From positions 1 to 14,040 of the forward strand of contig CAZWCE010000040.1 of the NCBI GenBank assembly GCA_964632505.1: a stretch of DNA of 14,040 nucleotides, in the 5' to 3' direction. Within the stretch, counting starts at the first letter, position 1. Each line of letters begins with the position of its first letter. Position numbers and translations under genes: made by a program. This DNA comes from CAZWCE01 sp964632505 (GTDB lineage: Bacteria > Planctomycetota > Planctomycetia > Pirellulales > Thermoguttaceae). The notes below the pieces were generated by a model. The model searched no databases. It had not been told where the DNA came from and was given only the letters and a program-made list of their open reading frames with translations. This document shows positions 8,071-14,040 of this stretch, piece after piece.

Positions 8071-8405
8071 ATCCATCTCCTGATGTGTCGGCACTCTTTT
8101 TTCAGAGCCGGAAAACCGATGTGCCCATATTATCATAGCCTGAACGAATTCGCAACGAAAATCGGCAAGTTGAACAGGATAGCGAGTCCTTTCGCGGAAA
8201 AATCAAGCACCATGACGCGGCGAATCTCCATCGCCGAAAAAAAAATCCCAAAAAAACGGACCCATTTTCGCAAATTCGGCCCGAGCGGCAAATGTAGTCA
8301 GTAGAGGGCAAGGGATTCCGTCAGATGGTTTTCCGGTGGAATAGGGTTCGGCATAATTGCGCAGAGAGCTATCAAGAGAATGAGCCCCGAGATGGCTAAT
8401 CGAGA
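8071..8405. other. Intergenic region between GH16 and sialidase-like genes
   Basis: No coding frame is convincing here. It holds a possible promoter for the sialidase-like gene near its downstream end (see 8127-8155). It also holds A-runs at about 8238-8256 on the plus strand (T-runs on the minus strand), which lie after the GH16 stop but are not preceded by a stable hairpin in the right order. Confidence 0.5.
8127..8155 (-). promoter_or_regulatory. Possible sigma70-like promoter for the sialidase-like gene
   Basis: On the minus strand TTGCGA (plus 8150-8155) is followed after exactly 17 bases by TAATAT (plus 8127-8132), about 57 bases ahead of the ATG. Match to the consensus is moderate, and planctomycete promoters are poorly defined. 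Confidence 0.3.
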
Positions 8406-9713
8406 TCACGGATCTTCGCCGGCATCCACGAGATCGTAAACCCGAACGTAATCGACAAGGAAGCGATCAGGCAGCTTGGCGTCGGCGATGTCGCCTGCCC
8501 AATCGCCGATTTCGTCACTCAATTTGATGTAGAGCGGAACCTGACACACGCCCCCTGCGTCGGTTCGCCATGTCTCCTTGCCGTCGATATAGAAGACGTA
8601 TTCGTCCTCTGTCCACAAGAGCGAGAACGTGTGATAGCCCTCCATCACACCCGGCACCTCCACGACTTTGCCTTCCGACTTGTGGTCCTTGCCGTAGCCA
8701 TCCCAATGCAGGGCGTGCTGCACCCGGTCGTCGAGCCACGGCTTCTCCATGATGTCGATCTCGGTCCCATTCCTTCCTTCGTCGCCTACCTTGCCGACGC
8801 TGGAGTTGTAGAGCCAGAACGCCGACCAATGGCCCGGCTCTTCCTGAAGTCGAATTCGGGCCACGTAGTAGCCAAAGGCGTGCTCGAACTTCCCACGCGT
8901 CCGAACGCAGGCATCGTAGTAGGTGCCGCCCTCCTTGAAGGTACGGATGACAAGATTGCCTTTCCCATCGAGCGACACGGCTTTCGGCGACCACCAGCCG
9001 CCACGACGGCGGTTGTCGGGAACCTCCCATTTCGATGCGTCCAACTCCGTTCCGTCGAATTCGTCGTGCCATATGAGCTTCCAAGCCTTGCCCTCGGCAG
9101 CAGGCGGCAGTCGGTCGGAGGCGGAGGACTTCGTGTTCGAGGTTTCCTTCTTCACGACCTTGATCCAATCGACTTCCAGCTGGAAGGGCTCCGCCTTTTT
9201 GTCGCCTAACAGGAAGCCGAGGGCGTCGACCTCGGAGGGGGCCACTGGGTCGGCGTTGGACACTTTGCGTCCGAAACGGGTCGCCTCGAATTCATCGAGC
9301 GGAAGCTTGATCTCGATCCACTTGTCCTTCTTCGTTTCGATCATGGCTCGGTACGAGAAGGCGACAAAACGAGTCGGGACGTACAGATTCATCGAGTAGA
9401 TCCGCCCGTCCCCCTTGAGTCGCACGACGAAAACATCGTCTTTCTCCAAGCCAAGCTTCCTCGGCTTGGTACGCACCGAGGCGAAACCGCCGTTGTTCTC
9501 CAACGACAACACGCCGAAGAACTCAAGCGTCTTCTGGTCGGTGATCTTGAACTCCCCTTCGGAGACGCCGCCCATCACGCCATCGTTGACCGTCGTCCAC
9601 TCCTCGGCCGACTCGGGCTTGGCGAAATCGAACAAAACTCTCGGTTCCTCCTCGGCCATGGCGAACGATCCCATCAGAATAACAACCAGAAACGTCAATG
9701 CCTTGGCGATCAT
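8406..9713 (-). CDS. Secreted GH16 glycoside hydrolase with N-terminal CIA30 domain
   Basis: Start taken at the ATG at 9711-9713, with AGGAG 7 bases upstream; the ATG 8 codons earlier would put that site inside the gene. The product is 435 residues. Residues 1-20 are a signal peptide (LTFLVVILMGSFAMA). Residues of about 25-190 match the CIA30 family, a galactose-binding-like fold first known from a complex I assembly factor (TVNDGVMGGVSEG, GGFASVRT, GDGRIYSM, LEVDWIKV). Residues of about 207-430 are a GH16 beta-jelly roll (LIWHDEFDGTELD) with the catalytic motif EIDIME: Glu318 nucleophile, Asp320, Glu323 acid/base. GH16 enzymes cut beta-1,3/1,4-glucans or galactans such as agar; the 'E-x-D-x-x-E' bulge fits laminarinase-like members, but the exact substrate is open. 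CIA30 probably serves here as a glycan-binding module (inference). Confidence 0.92.
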   Translation of the reverse strand: MIAKALTFLVVILMGSFAMAEEEPRVLFDFAKPESAEEWTTVNDGVMGGVSEGEFKITDQKTLEFFGVLSLENNGGFASVRTKPRKLGLEKDDVFVVRLKGDGRIYSMNLYVPTRFVAFSYRAMIETKKDKWIEIKLPLDEFEATRFGRKVSNADPVAPSEVDALGFLLGDKKAEPFQLEVDWIKVVKKETSNTKSSASDRLPPAAEGKAWKLIWHDEFDGTELDASKWEVPDNRRRGGWWSPKAVSLDGKGNLVIRTFKEGGTYYDACVRTRGKFEHAFGYYVARIRLQEEPGHWSAFWLYNSSVGKVGDEGRNGTEIDIMEKPWLDDRVQHALHWDGYGKDHKSEGKVVEVPGVMEGYHTFSLLWTEDEYVFYIDGKETWRTDAGGVCQVPLYIKLSDEIGDWAGDIADAKLPDRFLVDYVRVYDLVDAGEDP

Positions 9714-9870
9714 GGCTCGACTCCTGTTAAATTGCAACGTAGAGACAACGGACGAATGGTACAGAGTTGGGTGGGGTTATGCTTCCAGTATAGTAAAGGT
9801 TGAGAGCCATGGGAAGAGATCAACCTCCCCCCGGGGGGGCGGGTCATCAAGATTGTGCTAATTGCGTGAC
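9714..9870. other. Upstream region of GH16 gene and end of IS remnant
   Basis: A gene-free stretch between the GH16 start and the istB remnant. It contains a compact palindromic run of C and G at about 9826-9841 (CCCCCCGGGGGG core). This could be the outer end of the degraded insertion sequence or simply a strong hairpin in the GH16 leader. No clear promoter is seen. Confidence 0.35.
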
Positions 9871-10075
9871 GGTCAAGGTGCTGTCGAGGTCGATCGTTGC
9901 CCGACCGACGCCTGGCGTCCTTGAGTCGATAACTGTCGCCGGTCGCTTCGAGGATATGGCAGTGATGCGTCAGCCGATCGAGCACGGCTCCGGTCAGTCG
10001 CTGACTGCCCAAGACCTCGGTCCATTGCTCGAAGGGCAAGTTGGTCGTGACGATCACACTGGTCCCGCTTGCGGT
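9870..10075 (-). pseudogene. istB: IS21-family istB ATPase remnant (C-terminus)
   Basis: The minus strand reads VIVTTNLPFEQWTEVLGSQR followed by LTGAVLDRLTHHCHILE and DSYRLKDARRR. This is the C-terminal part of the IstB AAA+ helper of IS21-type transposons: sensor I TTNLPF, the conserved R-LTGA-LDRLTHH block, and the SYR-K end. Codons end mostly in G or C, so the decay is recent or the fragment is old but little mutated. The Walker A and B motifs are missing: upstream of about 10070 the frame runs into unrelated sequence. No istA partner is seen. It marks a former insertion at the left side of the tyrosine recombinase gene. Confidence 0.75.
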
Positions 10076-10091
10076 TCGCCTCGGAAGATCC

Positions 10092-10199
10092 CGGTTCTGG
10101 CGGACTGAGGAGATTCGCGATTGGGTGCGGGCGGGCTGCCCGGATCGCGAAATGTGGCTCGAAATGGAACCGGCGAAAAAGTATCTCCGCTCGCCTTGA
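10092..10199 (+). pseudogene. Short plus-strand coding-like fragment
   Basis: Between the istB remnant and the recombinase gene, a plus frame reads FWRTEEIRDWVRAGCP, then DREMWLEMEPAKKYL, and ends at TGA 10197-10199. The spacing of acidic, Trp and Gly-Cys-Pro residues looks like a helical protein end. No start codon exists before it. I do not recognise the family; a helix-turn-helix or excisionase-like remnant is possible but only a guess. Confidence 0.3.
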
Positions 10200-10276
10200 T
10201 CTGCGCACCGTTTCATGGCTCACTGTGGGTTGGAATCCGAAGGCTTTTCATAAACCTAAACCAACAGGAGACGGGC

Positions 10277-11482
10277 ATGGCGTGTATTTACAAAAAACCG
10301 ACCAGGCGAAAGGATCCCAAAACAGGCGAGATGGTGCGCGTGAAGTCGAAGAAGTGGTGGGGCCGCTATCGCGACTCGATCGACCGCGACCGCCGGGTCC
10401 CGCTGAGCACCGACAAGCGGGCCGCCCAGGCGATGCTCGACCAGATCGTCACGCGCGAAGAACGGAAGCGGGCGGGACTGATCGACACCGCCCATGAGCA
10501 GATGAAGCGACCGATCCGCAAGCACGTCGAAGAGTATCTGCAACACCTGGAGGCGAAGAACAACACGGAGGAGTACGTCCGTTCAGTTAATATGAAGCTC
10601 GGCCGCATCATCGAGGAACTGAAGTGGCAGCGCATCTCGGATATCAAAGCGGTCGACATGGAACGCTTTTTGTGCGACCTGCGGAACACGCAAGGCCGCA
10701 GCGTGGCGACGAGCAACCATTACCTTCGCGCGGCGAAAGGGTTTGCCCGGTGGCTGGTCAATAACGAGCGTTTGTACCGCAATCCGCTGATCAGCCTGAG
10801 TCTGCTCAATACGCGAACCGACCGTCGTCACGACCGGCGGGCACTCTCACAAGAAGAGTTTCGGCGACTCATTGAAGCGGCGGAGACCGGGCCGCCGGTC
10901 GAGGGCCTTTCGGGGCGCACGCGGGCGATGATCTACCGCGTCGCCGCGTGGACCGGGCTGCGGAAAGGCGAGATCGACAGTCTCACGCCGCGATCGTTTC
11001 GCCTGGATGCGGATCCGCCGACGGTCAAGGTCGAGGCGTCGTGGAGCAAGCGGAGGCGTCGGGATACGCAGATTTTGCACCCGGACTTGGTCGTCCATCT
11101 GCGGCCGTGGTGCGAGCGGTTCGAGCCGAACGAGCTGATGTTCCCGATGAGTGAGGCGTCGTGCGGGTTCGATCGCAAGGGGGCGAAGATGATGCGGGCG
11201 GACCTTGAGGCGGCCCGCAATCTTTGGCTGGCGGAGGACGAAACGCTTCGCGAGGAGCGCGAGAGAAGCGACTTCTTGAAGTACCGCGATCAGGACGGCC
11301 GTTTCGCCGATTTCCATTCGCTTCGCCACACGTTCATCACGAACCTGATCAAGGCGAACGTTTCACCGAAGGTCGCTCAGACCTTGGCACGCCACAGCGA
11401 CATCCGCCTGACAATGGATATCTATACGCACGTCGACCAGGACGAGCAGAAGGGTGCGATCGGGAGGTTGCCGGAGATGTGA
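10277..11482 (+). CDS. Tyrosine recombinase / phage-type integrase
   Basis: A 401-residue site-specific recombinase that would cut and rejoin DNA through a 3'-phosphotyrosine. The ATG at 10277 has CAGGAG 6 bases upstream; the longer open frame back to 10121 covers unrelated sequence. Residues of about 1-70 are basic (arm-binding type: KKPTRRKDPK, KKWWGRYRD); about 75-180 form the SAM-like core-binding domain; about 190-400 are the catalytic domain. Catalytic residues are all visible: Arg229 (TGLRKGEI), a candidate beta2-beta3 Lys258, His347-x-x-Arg350 (HSLRH), His373 (RHSD) and Tyr383 (IYTH). The additional motif between patch II and the H-x-x-R box that marks integron IntI proteins is absent, so it is a phage- or transposon-type integrase. 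Its stop lies 3 bases before the terminal attC of the cassette array. Confidence 0.93.
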   Translation: MACIYKKPTRRKDPKTGEMVRVKSKKWWGRYRDSIDRDRRVPLSTDKRAAQAMLDQIVTREERKRAGLIDTAHEQMKRPIRKHVEEYLQHLEAKNNTEEYVRSVNMKLGRIIEELKWQRISDIKAVDMERFLCDLRNTQGRSVATSNHYLRAAKGFARWLVNNERLYRNPLISLSLLNTRTDRRHDRRALSQEEFRRLIEAAETGPPVEGLSGRTRAMIYRVAAWTGLRKGEIDSLTPRSFRLDADPPTVKVEASWSKRRRRDTQILHPDLVVHLRPWCERFEPNELMFPMSEASCGFDRKGAKMMRADLEAARNLWLAEDETLREERERSDFLKYRDQDGRFADFHSLRHTFITNLIKANVSPKVAQTLARHSDIRLTMDIYTHVDQDEQKGAIGRLPEM

Positions 11483-11485
11483 GGA

Positions 11486-11562
11486 GGGTAACGTTGCGCA
11501 TGACGCTCAAATCAACCGCGTCCGCGCGGTTGATTTGTAGCTGTCCATGCGTCTTGTTAGGG
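11486..11562 (-). repeat. attC site 1 (end of nitroreductase cassette)
   Basis: A 77-base imperfect palindrome. On the minus strand it runs R'' CCCTAAC (plus 11562-11556), CGCATG, then a perfect 13-base arm CAAATCAACCGCG, loop CGGA, its complement, CATGCG, and R' GTTACCC (plus 11492-11486). R'' starts 6 bases after the nitroreductase stop. R'' is the exact complement of GTTAGGG, the box this cassette would supply from its own 5' end when circular. The mismatching RRRY part of R' is as expected for the last site of an array, since those bases belong to the flanking DNA. Confidence 0.75.
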
Positions 11563-11568
11563 TGATCT

Positions 11569-12585
11569 TCAAACCAGTACCGAATCCACCGGTCGCCGCA
11601 ACGATCTAGGCATTTCCTTTCCCCGGCCGAAACGTACGACGAGATCGGGCCTCCGGTCACCCAATTCCAGAACTTTGGCGAATTCGGGGCGAAGGCTTGA
11701 CTCCTCAACAGGCTGGTTCACAAAGGCGTTGCGGATTCCCAGAGCTGTGGCTTGTAGCGCGAAGCGCTCATAACAGCGGCCTGCCTCGATCCAGTGAGTT
11801 TTGTCGTTGACGTTGGACACGAACACGGCGATTCCCGCCGAACTACGGATTTGGCGCGCATATTTGTCGTTCTCGGATTTCACCCGGAAGAACGCTCGAA
11901 AGAGCAGCCGTCCCAACCAACGTGGAGCCGGAGGGCTTCCAGTTGAACGAGCTGTCAACCCATCGCAGGTCCGGATCGCTTCGCGATCGCTGAATCGAAT
12001 CCAACTCTCCAGCTCGCTGACAAAAACCGGGTTGTTGATCTGCATGGTGTTGCCTTGAACCACAAATTCAAGAACCGTCTCCATGGCTTCGCGATCAGTC
12101 AGCAGCTTGACCGCCACATCATTCCCGGTTCCCGCTGCTTCGAGCAGCTGCAGTTCTTCCGGAGCCAGCGGTTTGCCGTCATAGTCGTTTCGGGTGCATT
12201 GCCGATGGGGAATTGCTTTAACCAAAGGCGACTCTTCCGCCCTCGATCTCTCCAGCGCAATCGCTATTTCGCCGCCGGAAGCGGGACTGAATTTTGCATT
12301 CCCTGTGAAACCGAATGCCTTTGCCGCTAGGATGAGGTTCTCGGCAGCACATCCCAGCGATACATAGAGATGATGGTCGTCTGGGTCGACTGCCGGGGTA
12401 CGCCGAGACAAATCCGGCAGGATCGTGATGGAACGGTTATCGAGACGAAACCGCCAGCACTGCGTGTTGTGCCCGGACGGAGCCAGCGTGGCGTAACGGA
12501 CGATTTCTTTCAGCAGCGCCTGTTCATCGGACAGTGCGGTTCCCGAGTGTCGCCAAGTACTTTGTACTGCCTCTTCGTACTTCAT
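11569..12585 (-). CDS. Acg-type nitroreductase family protein (cassette gene)
   Basis: A 338-residue cytoplasmic flavoprotein candidate, as long as typical Acg-family members (duplicated nitroreductase fold, about 330 residues). Start set at ATG 12583-12585, 21 bases after attC site 2, with GAAGGAAGG 8 bases upstream; the frame is open to 12717 only because it reads back through the attC site. Family marks: ATLAPSGHNTQCWRF at about 32-46, where the FMN phosphate is bound, the DP-DHH block followed by SLGCAAENLILAA, and near the end WIEAGRCYERFALQAT and the terminal RRPVDSVL. Acg proteins are thought to bind or sequester FMN in stress responses; the actual role of this one is unknown. The stop lies 6 bases before attC site 1. 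Confidence 0.88.
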   Translation of the reverse strand: MKYEEAVQSTWRHSGTALSDEQALLKEIVRYATLAPSGHNTQCWRFRLDNRSITILPDLSRRTPAVDPDDHHLYVSLGCAAENLILAAKAFGFTGNAKFSPASGGEIAIALERSRAEESPLVKAIPHRQCTRNDYDGKPLAPEELQLLEAAGTGNDVAVKLLTDREAMETVLEFVVQGNTMQINNPVFVSELESWIRFSDREAIRTCDGLTARSTGSPPAPRWLGRLLFRAFFRVKSENDKYARQIRSSAGIAVFVSNVNDKTHWIEAGRCYERFALQATALGIRNAFVNQPVEESSLRPEFAKVLELGDRRPDLVVRFGRGKEMPRSLRRPVDSVLV

Positions 12586-12606
12586 GTCGTGGACCTTCCT
12601 TCGCAA

Positions 12607-12667
12607 CCCTAACGACGGAGCTGAGCTGCACCGCGAATGTGGTGTCAGCTCAAGCGACATGTTGGGC
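12607..12667 (-). repeat. attC site 2 (end of GrpB cassette)
   Basis: A 61-base site. Minus strand: R'' GCCCAAC (plus 12667-12661, perfect RYYYAAC), 9-base unpaired spacer, L'' GAGCTGACACC, 8-base loop, L' GGTGCAGCTC, 9-base unpaired spacer, R' GTTAGGG (plus 12613-12607). L'' pairs with L' over 10 bases with one extra A in L'', the extrahelical base that sets strand choice by IntI. The stop codon of the GrpB-like gene (12652-12650) lies inside the site, as is common for cassette genes. Confidence 0.8.
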
Positions 12668-13249
12668 CTTCCCATAGTATTGTTTGGCCTTTGCAGTGAT
12701 CTGCTTGATGAATTCACCCTTGGCCTGAGTGTAGGCTATGCGGTCGTTCTGATGCGTGCCAGATAGTCTCGTTTTGAGATTGCCATATTCGGTGGCAACA
12801 TCTGGATGTTCCATCAGGTAGTCCCGGAACAGCAGTCTGTCCCAATGTTCGAAGTGAGACTCGACCATGTGGATGTGATGCGTCCTATTCCCACTCTCGT
12901 CGCGTTTGATAAACCAGGCGTAGAATGGCGGCGTATCGTCTCCCCAGGACGGTCTCCAAAAGTAGTCATACCCCTGGGCTTCAAGGATCGGAACAATGCG
13001 CTGCTTGGTCTCATCCAGACTCCCCACCTCGATCAGCATATCCACAACGGGTTTGGCCGAGAGACCGGGAACGGCGGTGCTGCCAAAATGCTCGATTCTC
13101 CTGATCAAGTCGTCAGGCAGGCAAGCCAGCAAATGAAGCCGTTCTTGCTCAAACATCTCCGGCCAGCGAGGATCGTACGCCACAAAGGCTACGTCCTCTT
13201 TTACCACACGGGCTATCTTTTCTTCAAGCGTTTCCATTCGTTCTTTCAT
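12650..13249 (-). CDS. GrpB/UPF0157 family protein (cassette gene)
   Basis: A 199-residue protein of the GrpB family, which has a nucleotidyltransferase-like fold; its biochemical role is not settled. The family core is clear: YDPRWPEMFEQER at 25-37, then HFGSTAVPGLSAKPVVDMLI at 54-73, where Gly56-Ser57 and Asp70 stand in the positions of the nucleotidyltransferase active site, followed by THHIHMVE and W.R.L.FRDYL. ATG 13249 was chosen; a TTG at 13258 begins exactly at the first base of the cassette, and an ATG at 13237 is possible too. None has a good Shine-Dalgarno sequence, so the start is uncertain. The last residues (KAQHVA) are encoded by attC site 2. GrpB genes are frequent integron cargo (general knowledge). 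Confidence 0.9.
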   Translation of the reverse strand: MKERMETLEEKIARVVKEDVAFVAYDPRWPEMFEQERLHLLACLPDDLIRRIEHFGSTAVPGLSAKPVVDMLIEVGSLDETKQRIVPILEAQGYDYFWRPSWGDDTPPFYAWFIKRDESGNRTHHIHMVESHFEHWDRLLFRDYLMEHPDVATEYGNLKTRLSGTHQNDRIAYTQAKGEFIKQITAKAKQYYGKAQHVA

Positions 13250-13252
13250 GCG

Positions 13253-13341
13253 GTCCAACGTTGGCCGTAACCGGGCGGCGACGAGAGATTGTCCATTTCG
13301 AAGCCGCCGAATCGCCGCTCCGGTTCACGCGGTGGTTATGC
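13253..13341 (-). repeat. attC site 3 (end of secreted-protein cassette)
   Basis: An 89-base site. Minus strand: R'' GCATAAC (plus 13341-13335), 9-base spacer, L'' AACCGGAGCGGCGA, apical part of about 30 bases, L' TCGCCGCCCGGTT, 9-base spacer, R' GTTGGAC (plus 13259-13253, perfect GTTRRRY). L'' and L' pair over 13 bases with one extra A in L'', the same extrahelical base and arm as in site 2. This architecture resembles the sites seen in aquatic planctomycete integrons (from memory, to be checked by search). Confidence 0.85.
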
Positions 13342-13353
13342 AGTTTCCGTCGT

Positions 13354-13968
13354 TCACGGCCCTGGTTGCACCGGCTTGCCATCAGGGCGGTAGATCTCCG
13401 TTCGATAGGGGCGATCCGGGTTGCGTGCTCGGTCCGAGTCGGGCATGAATCCGTTTTTCATGTTCTCGATTTCTTCTGGGGCATCTTGGATGCAGGCCAC
13501 GACGAATCGGGTCCTGTTGGGGATGTTGGCATTTGGCCGAAAGTACCAACCCGCGCCTGTAGTCGCCAGATTCTGGAACGAGCCGCGGGTGCGATAGACG
13601 CGGCCAGCGTGAAACAAGAGGAGCTCGTTCGCAGCAATGTCATCGATGGCAGTGGCGTAAAGGATGACGCCGTAGGAAGGTTGACCGTACAGCGGCTCTT
13701 CCGAGCACTCAAGGATGGCATCTGTCGCGACAGTTTCAAACGTACGTAACGTCTGATCGTGGATTTTCGCGATTCTTTGCTCGATCTCAGCGAATCGCGG
13801 ATGTCCGTCCCGATGGTAGATCCGCAGTCGTGTTCGCTCTGTGCAAAGGTCGTGAACCTCCTGCAACGCCTTGTTGATGGGGTCGCCTTTGGTTGCCGCG
13901 GTGCGTGTCTCGTCGCCAAATGCTGGCCCACAGGCAAGCATCCAGAGGAGAAGGAATCTGGGAAGCAT
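13354..13968 (-). CDS. Small secreted protein of unknown function (cassette gene)
   Basis: A 204-residue protein. The start is set at ATG 13966-13968, which gives a clean signal peptide (MLPRFLLLWMLACGPAFG, cut near residue 18) and has GAGG 7 bases upstream; the longer frame to 14037 would run back through the preceding attC. The mature part has a helical section (LQEVHDLCTERTRL, then EIEQRIAKIHDQ) followed by a mixed beta region (SYGVILYATAIDD, GAGWYFRPNANIP) and a hydrophilic, proline-rich tail. There are two cysteines in the N-terminal half and one later. No family was recognised. The stop lies 12 bases before attC site 3, as expected for a cassette gene. Confidence 0.75.
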   Translation of the reverse strand: MLPRFLLLWMLACGPAFGDETRTAATKGDPINKALQEVHDLCTERTRLRIYHRDGHPRFAEIEQRIAKIHDQTLRTFETVATDAILECSEEPLYGQPSYGVILYATAIDDIAANELLLFHAGRVYRTRGSFQNLATTGAGWYFRPNANIPNRTRFVVACIQDAPEEIENMKNGFMPDSDRARNPDRPYRTEIYRPDGKPVQPGP

Positions 13969-13981
13969 CTCATTCCTCGCT

Positions 13982-14040
13982 GCATAACTTGTTATTATAC
14001 GACGGCTCCTTTTTGCCGGAGCCGAGAAAAACGACATGCG
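13982..14040 (-). repeat. Partial attC site 4, cut by window edge
   Basis: On the minus strand R' GTTATGC (plus 13988-13982) opens the secreted-protein cassette and is the exact complement of R'' of site 3. Further out is a 7-base hairpin, CGGCTCC with GGAGCCG (14003-14009 and 14018-14024). By symmetry about the hairpin, the matching R'' should fall at or just past base 14040, so it is not visible. Confidence 0.5.
13994..13999 (-). promoter_or_regulatory. Perfect TATAAT hexamer ahead of the secreted-protein gene
   Basis: On the minus strand TATAAT lies 25 bases before the chosen start codon, inside the partial attC. No good -35 box is seen 16-18 bases upstream, where the sequence is instead the hairpin arm. 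A cassette-borne promoter is possible but weakly supported. Confidence 0.25.

Larger units (their letters stand above)
11486..14040 (-). mobile_element. Integron gene cassette array (CALIN type), at least three cassettes
   Basis: Three genes, all on the minus strand, are each followed by an attC-like site. Deduced cassette limits (cut between G and TT of R') are 13987-13259 (secreted unknown protein), 13258-12613 (GrpB-like) and 12612-11492 (nitroreductase). For each, R'' of the site equals the complement of the R' formed with the cassette's own first bases: GCATAAC/GTTATGC, GCCCAAC/GTTGGAC (6 of 7) and CCCTAAC/GTTAGGG. There is no IntI in the window. Beyond the last site lies a convergent non-IntI tyrosine recombinase. 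The array continues past the right edge, as the site at 13982 onward is incomplete. Confidence 0.8.

Noticed and set aside
8215..8256. Hairpin CGGCGA/TCGCCG next to A- and T-runs, as a terminator for the GH16 gene
   Set aside because: In the minus (transcribed) direction the T-runs come before the hairpin rather than after it, which is the wrong order for an intrinsic terminator.
10277..11482. Recombinase as the integron integrase IntI
   Set aside because: The IntI-specific insertion between patch II and the H-x-x-R box is missing, and the gene converges with the cassettes instead of diverging from them.
11508..11537. Perfect 13-base inverted repeat as a bidirectional intrinsic terminator between convergent genes
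   Set aside because: No T-run follows it on either strand, and it is nested in a larger palindrome with R and L boxes that explains it better as the core of an attC site. A terminating side effect is not excluded.
12586..12717. Longer start for the nitroreductase (44 extra residues)
   Set aside because: The extension is encoded by attC site 2 and the end of the GrpB-like gene, while a good ribosome-binding site precedes ATG 12585.

Overview
The window looks like chromosomal DNA from a marine or aquatic planctomycete of the Pirellulaceae type. This is an inference from the GC-rich coding style, the many secreted carbohydrate-active proteins, the sulfatase and Gfo/Idh/MocA remnants, and the style of the attC sites. 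No rRNA, tRNA or CRISPR array was seen.

Left part (1-9713): a polysaccharide-processing neighbourhood. Two large secreted proteins lie on the plus strand: a beta-helix protein behind an FnIII-like domain (390-2054), and a 1071-residue clan GH-A-like glycoside hydrolase with a C-terminal CBM9-like module (2498-5713). On the minus strand lie a GH16 enzyme with an N-terminal CIA30 domain (9713-8406), an Asp-box sialidase-like protein (8070-6979) and a small uncharacterised protein (6880-6380). The spaces between intact genes hold broken genes. At 2051-2481 there is an unidentified minus-strand fragment, the C-terminus of a Gfo/Idh/MocA oxidoreductase, and a sialidase/BNR fragment. At 5740-6364 there is a signal peptide and sulfatase start joined in frame to a pectate-lyase-type beta-helix start, followed by the C-terminal end of an endonuclease/exonuclease/phosphatase protein.

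Middle (9714-11482): an IS21-type istB remnant, a short unidentified plus-strand fragment, and an intact tyrosine recombinase (10277-11482) with all catalytic residues.

Right part (11486-14040): an integron-type gene cassette array without a recognisable IntI in the window. Three complete attC-like sites and one cut by the window edge separate three cassettes, all reading on the minus strand. They carry an Acg-type nitroreductase, a GrpB/UPF0157 protein and a small secreted protein of unknown function. The strongest internal proof is that the R'' box of each attC is complementary, at 7/7, 6/7 and 7/7 positions, to the R' box that the same cassette would form if circularised. The array ends next to the stop codon of the convergent tyrosine recombinase, which lacks IntI features. 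This is a CALIN-type array, at least within the window.
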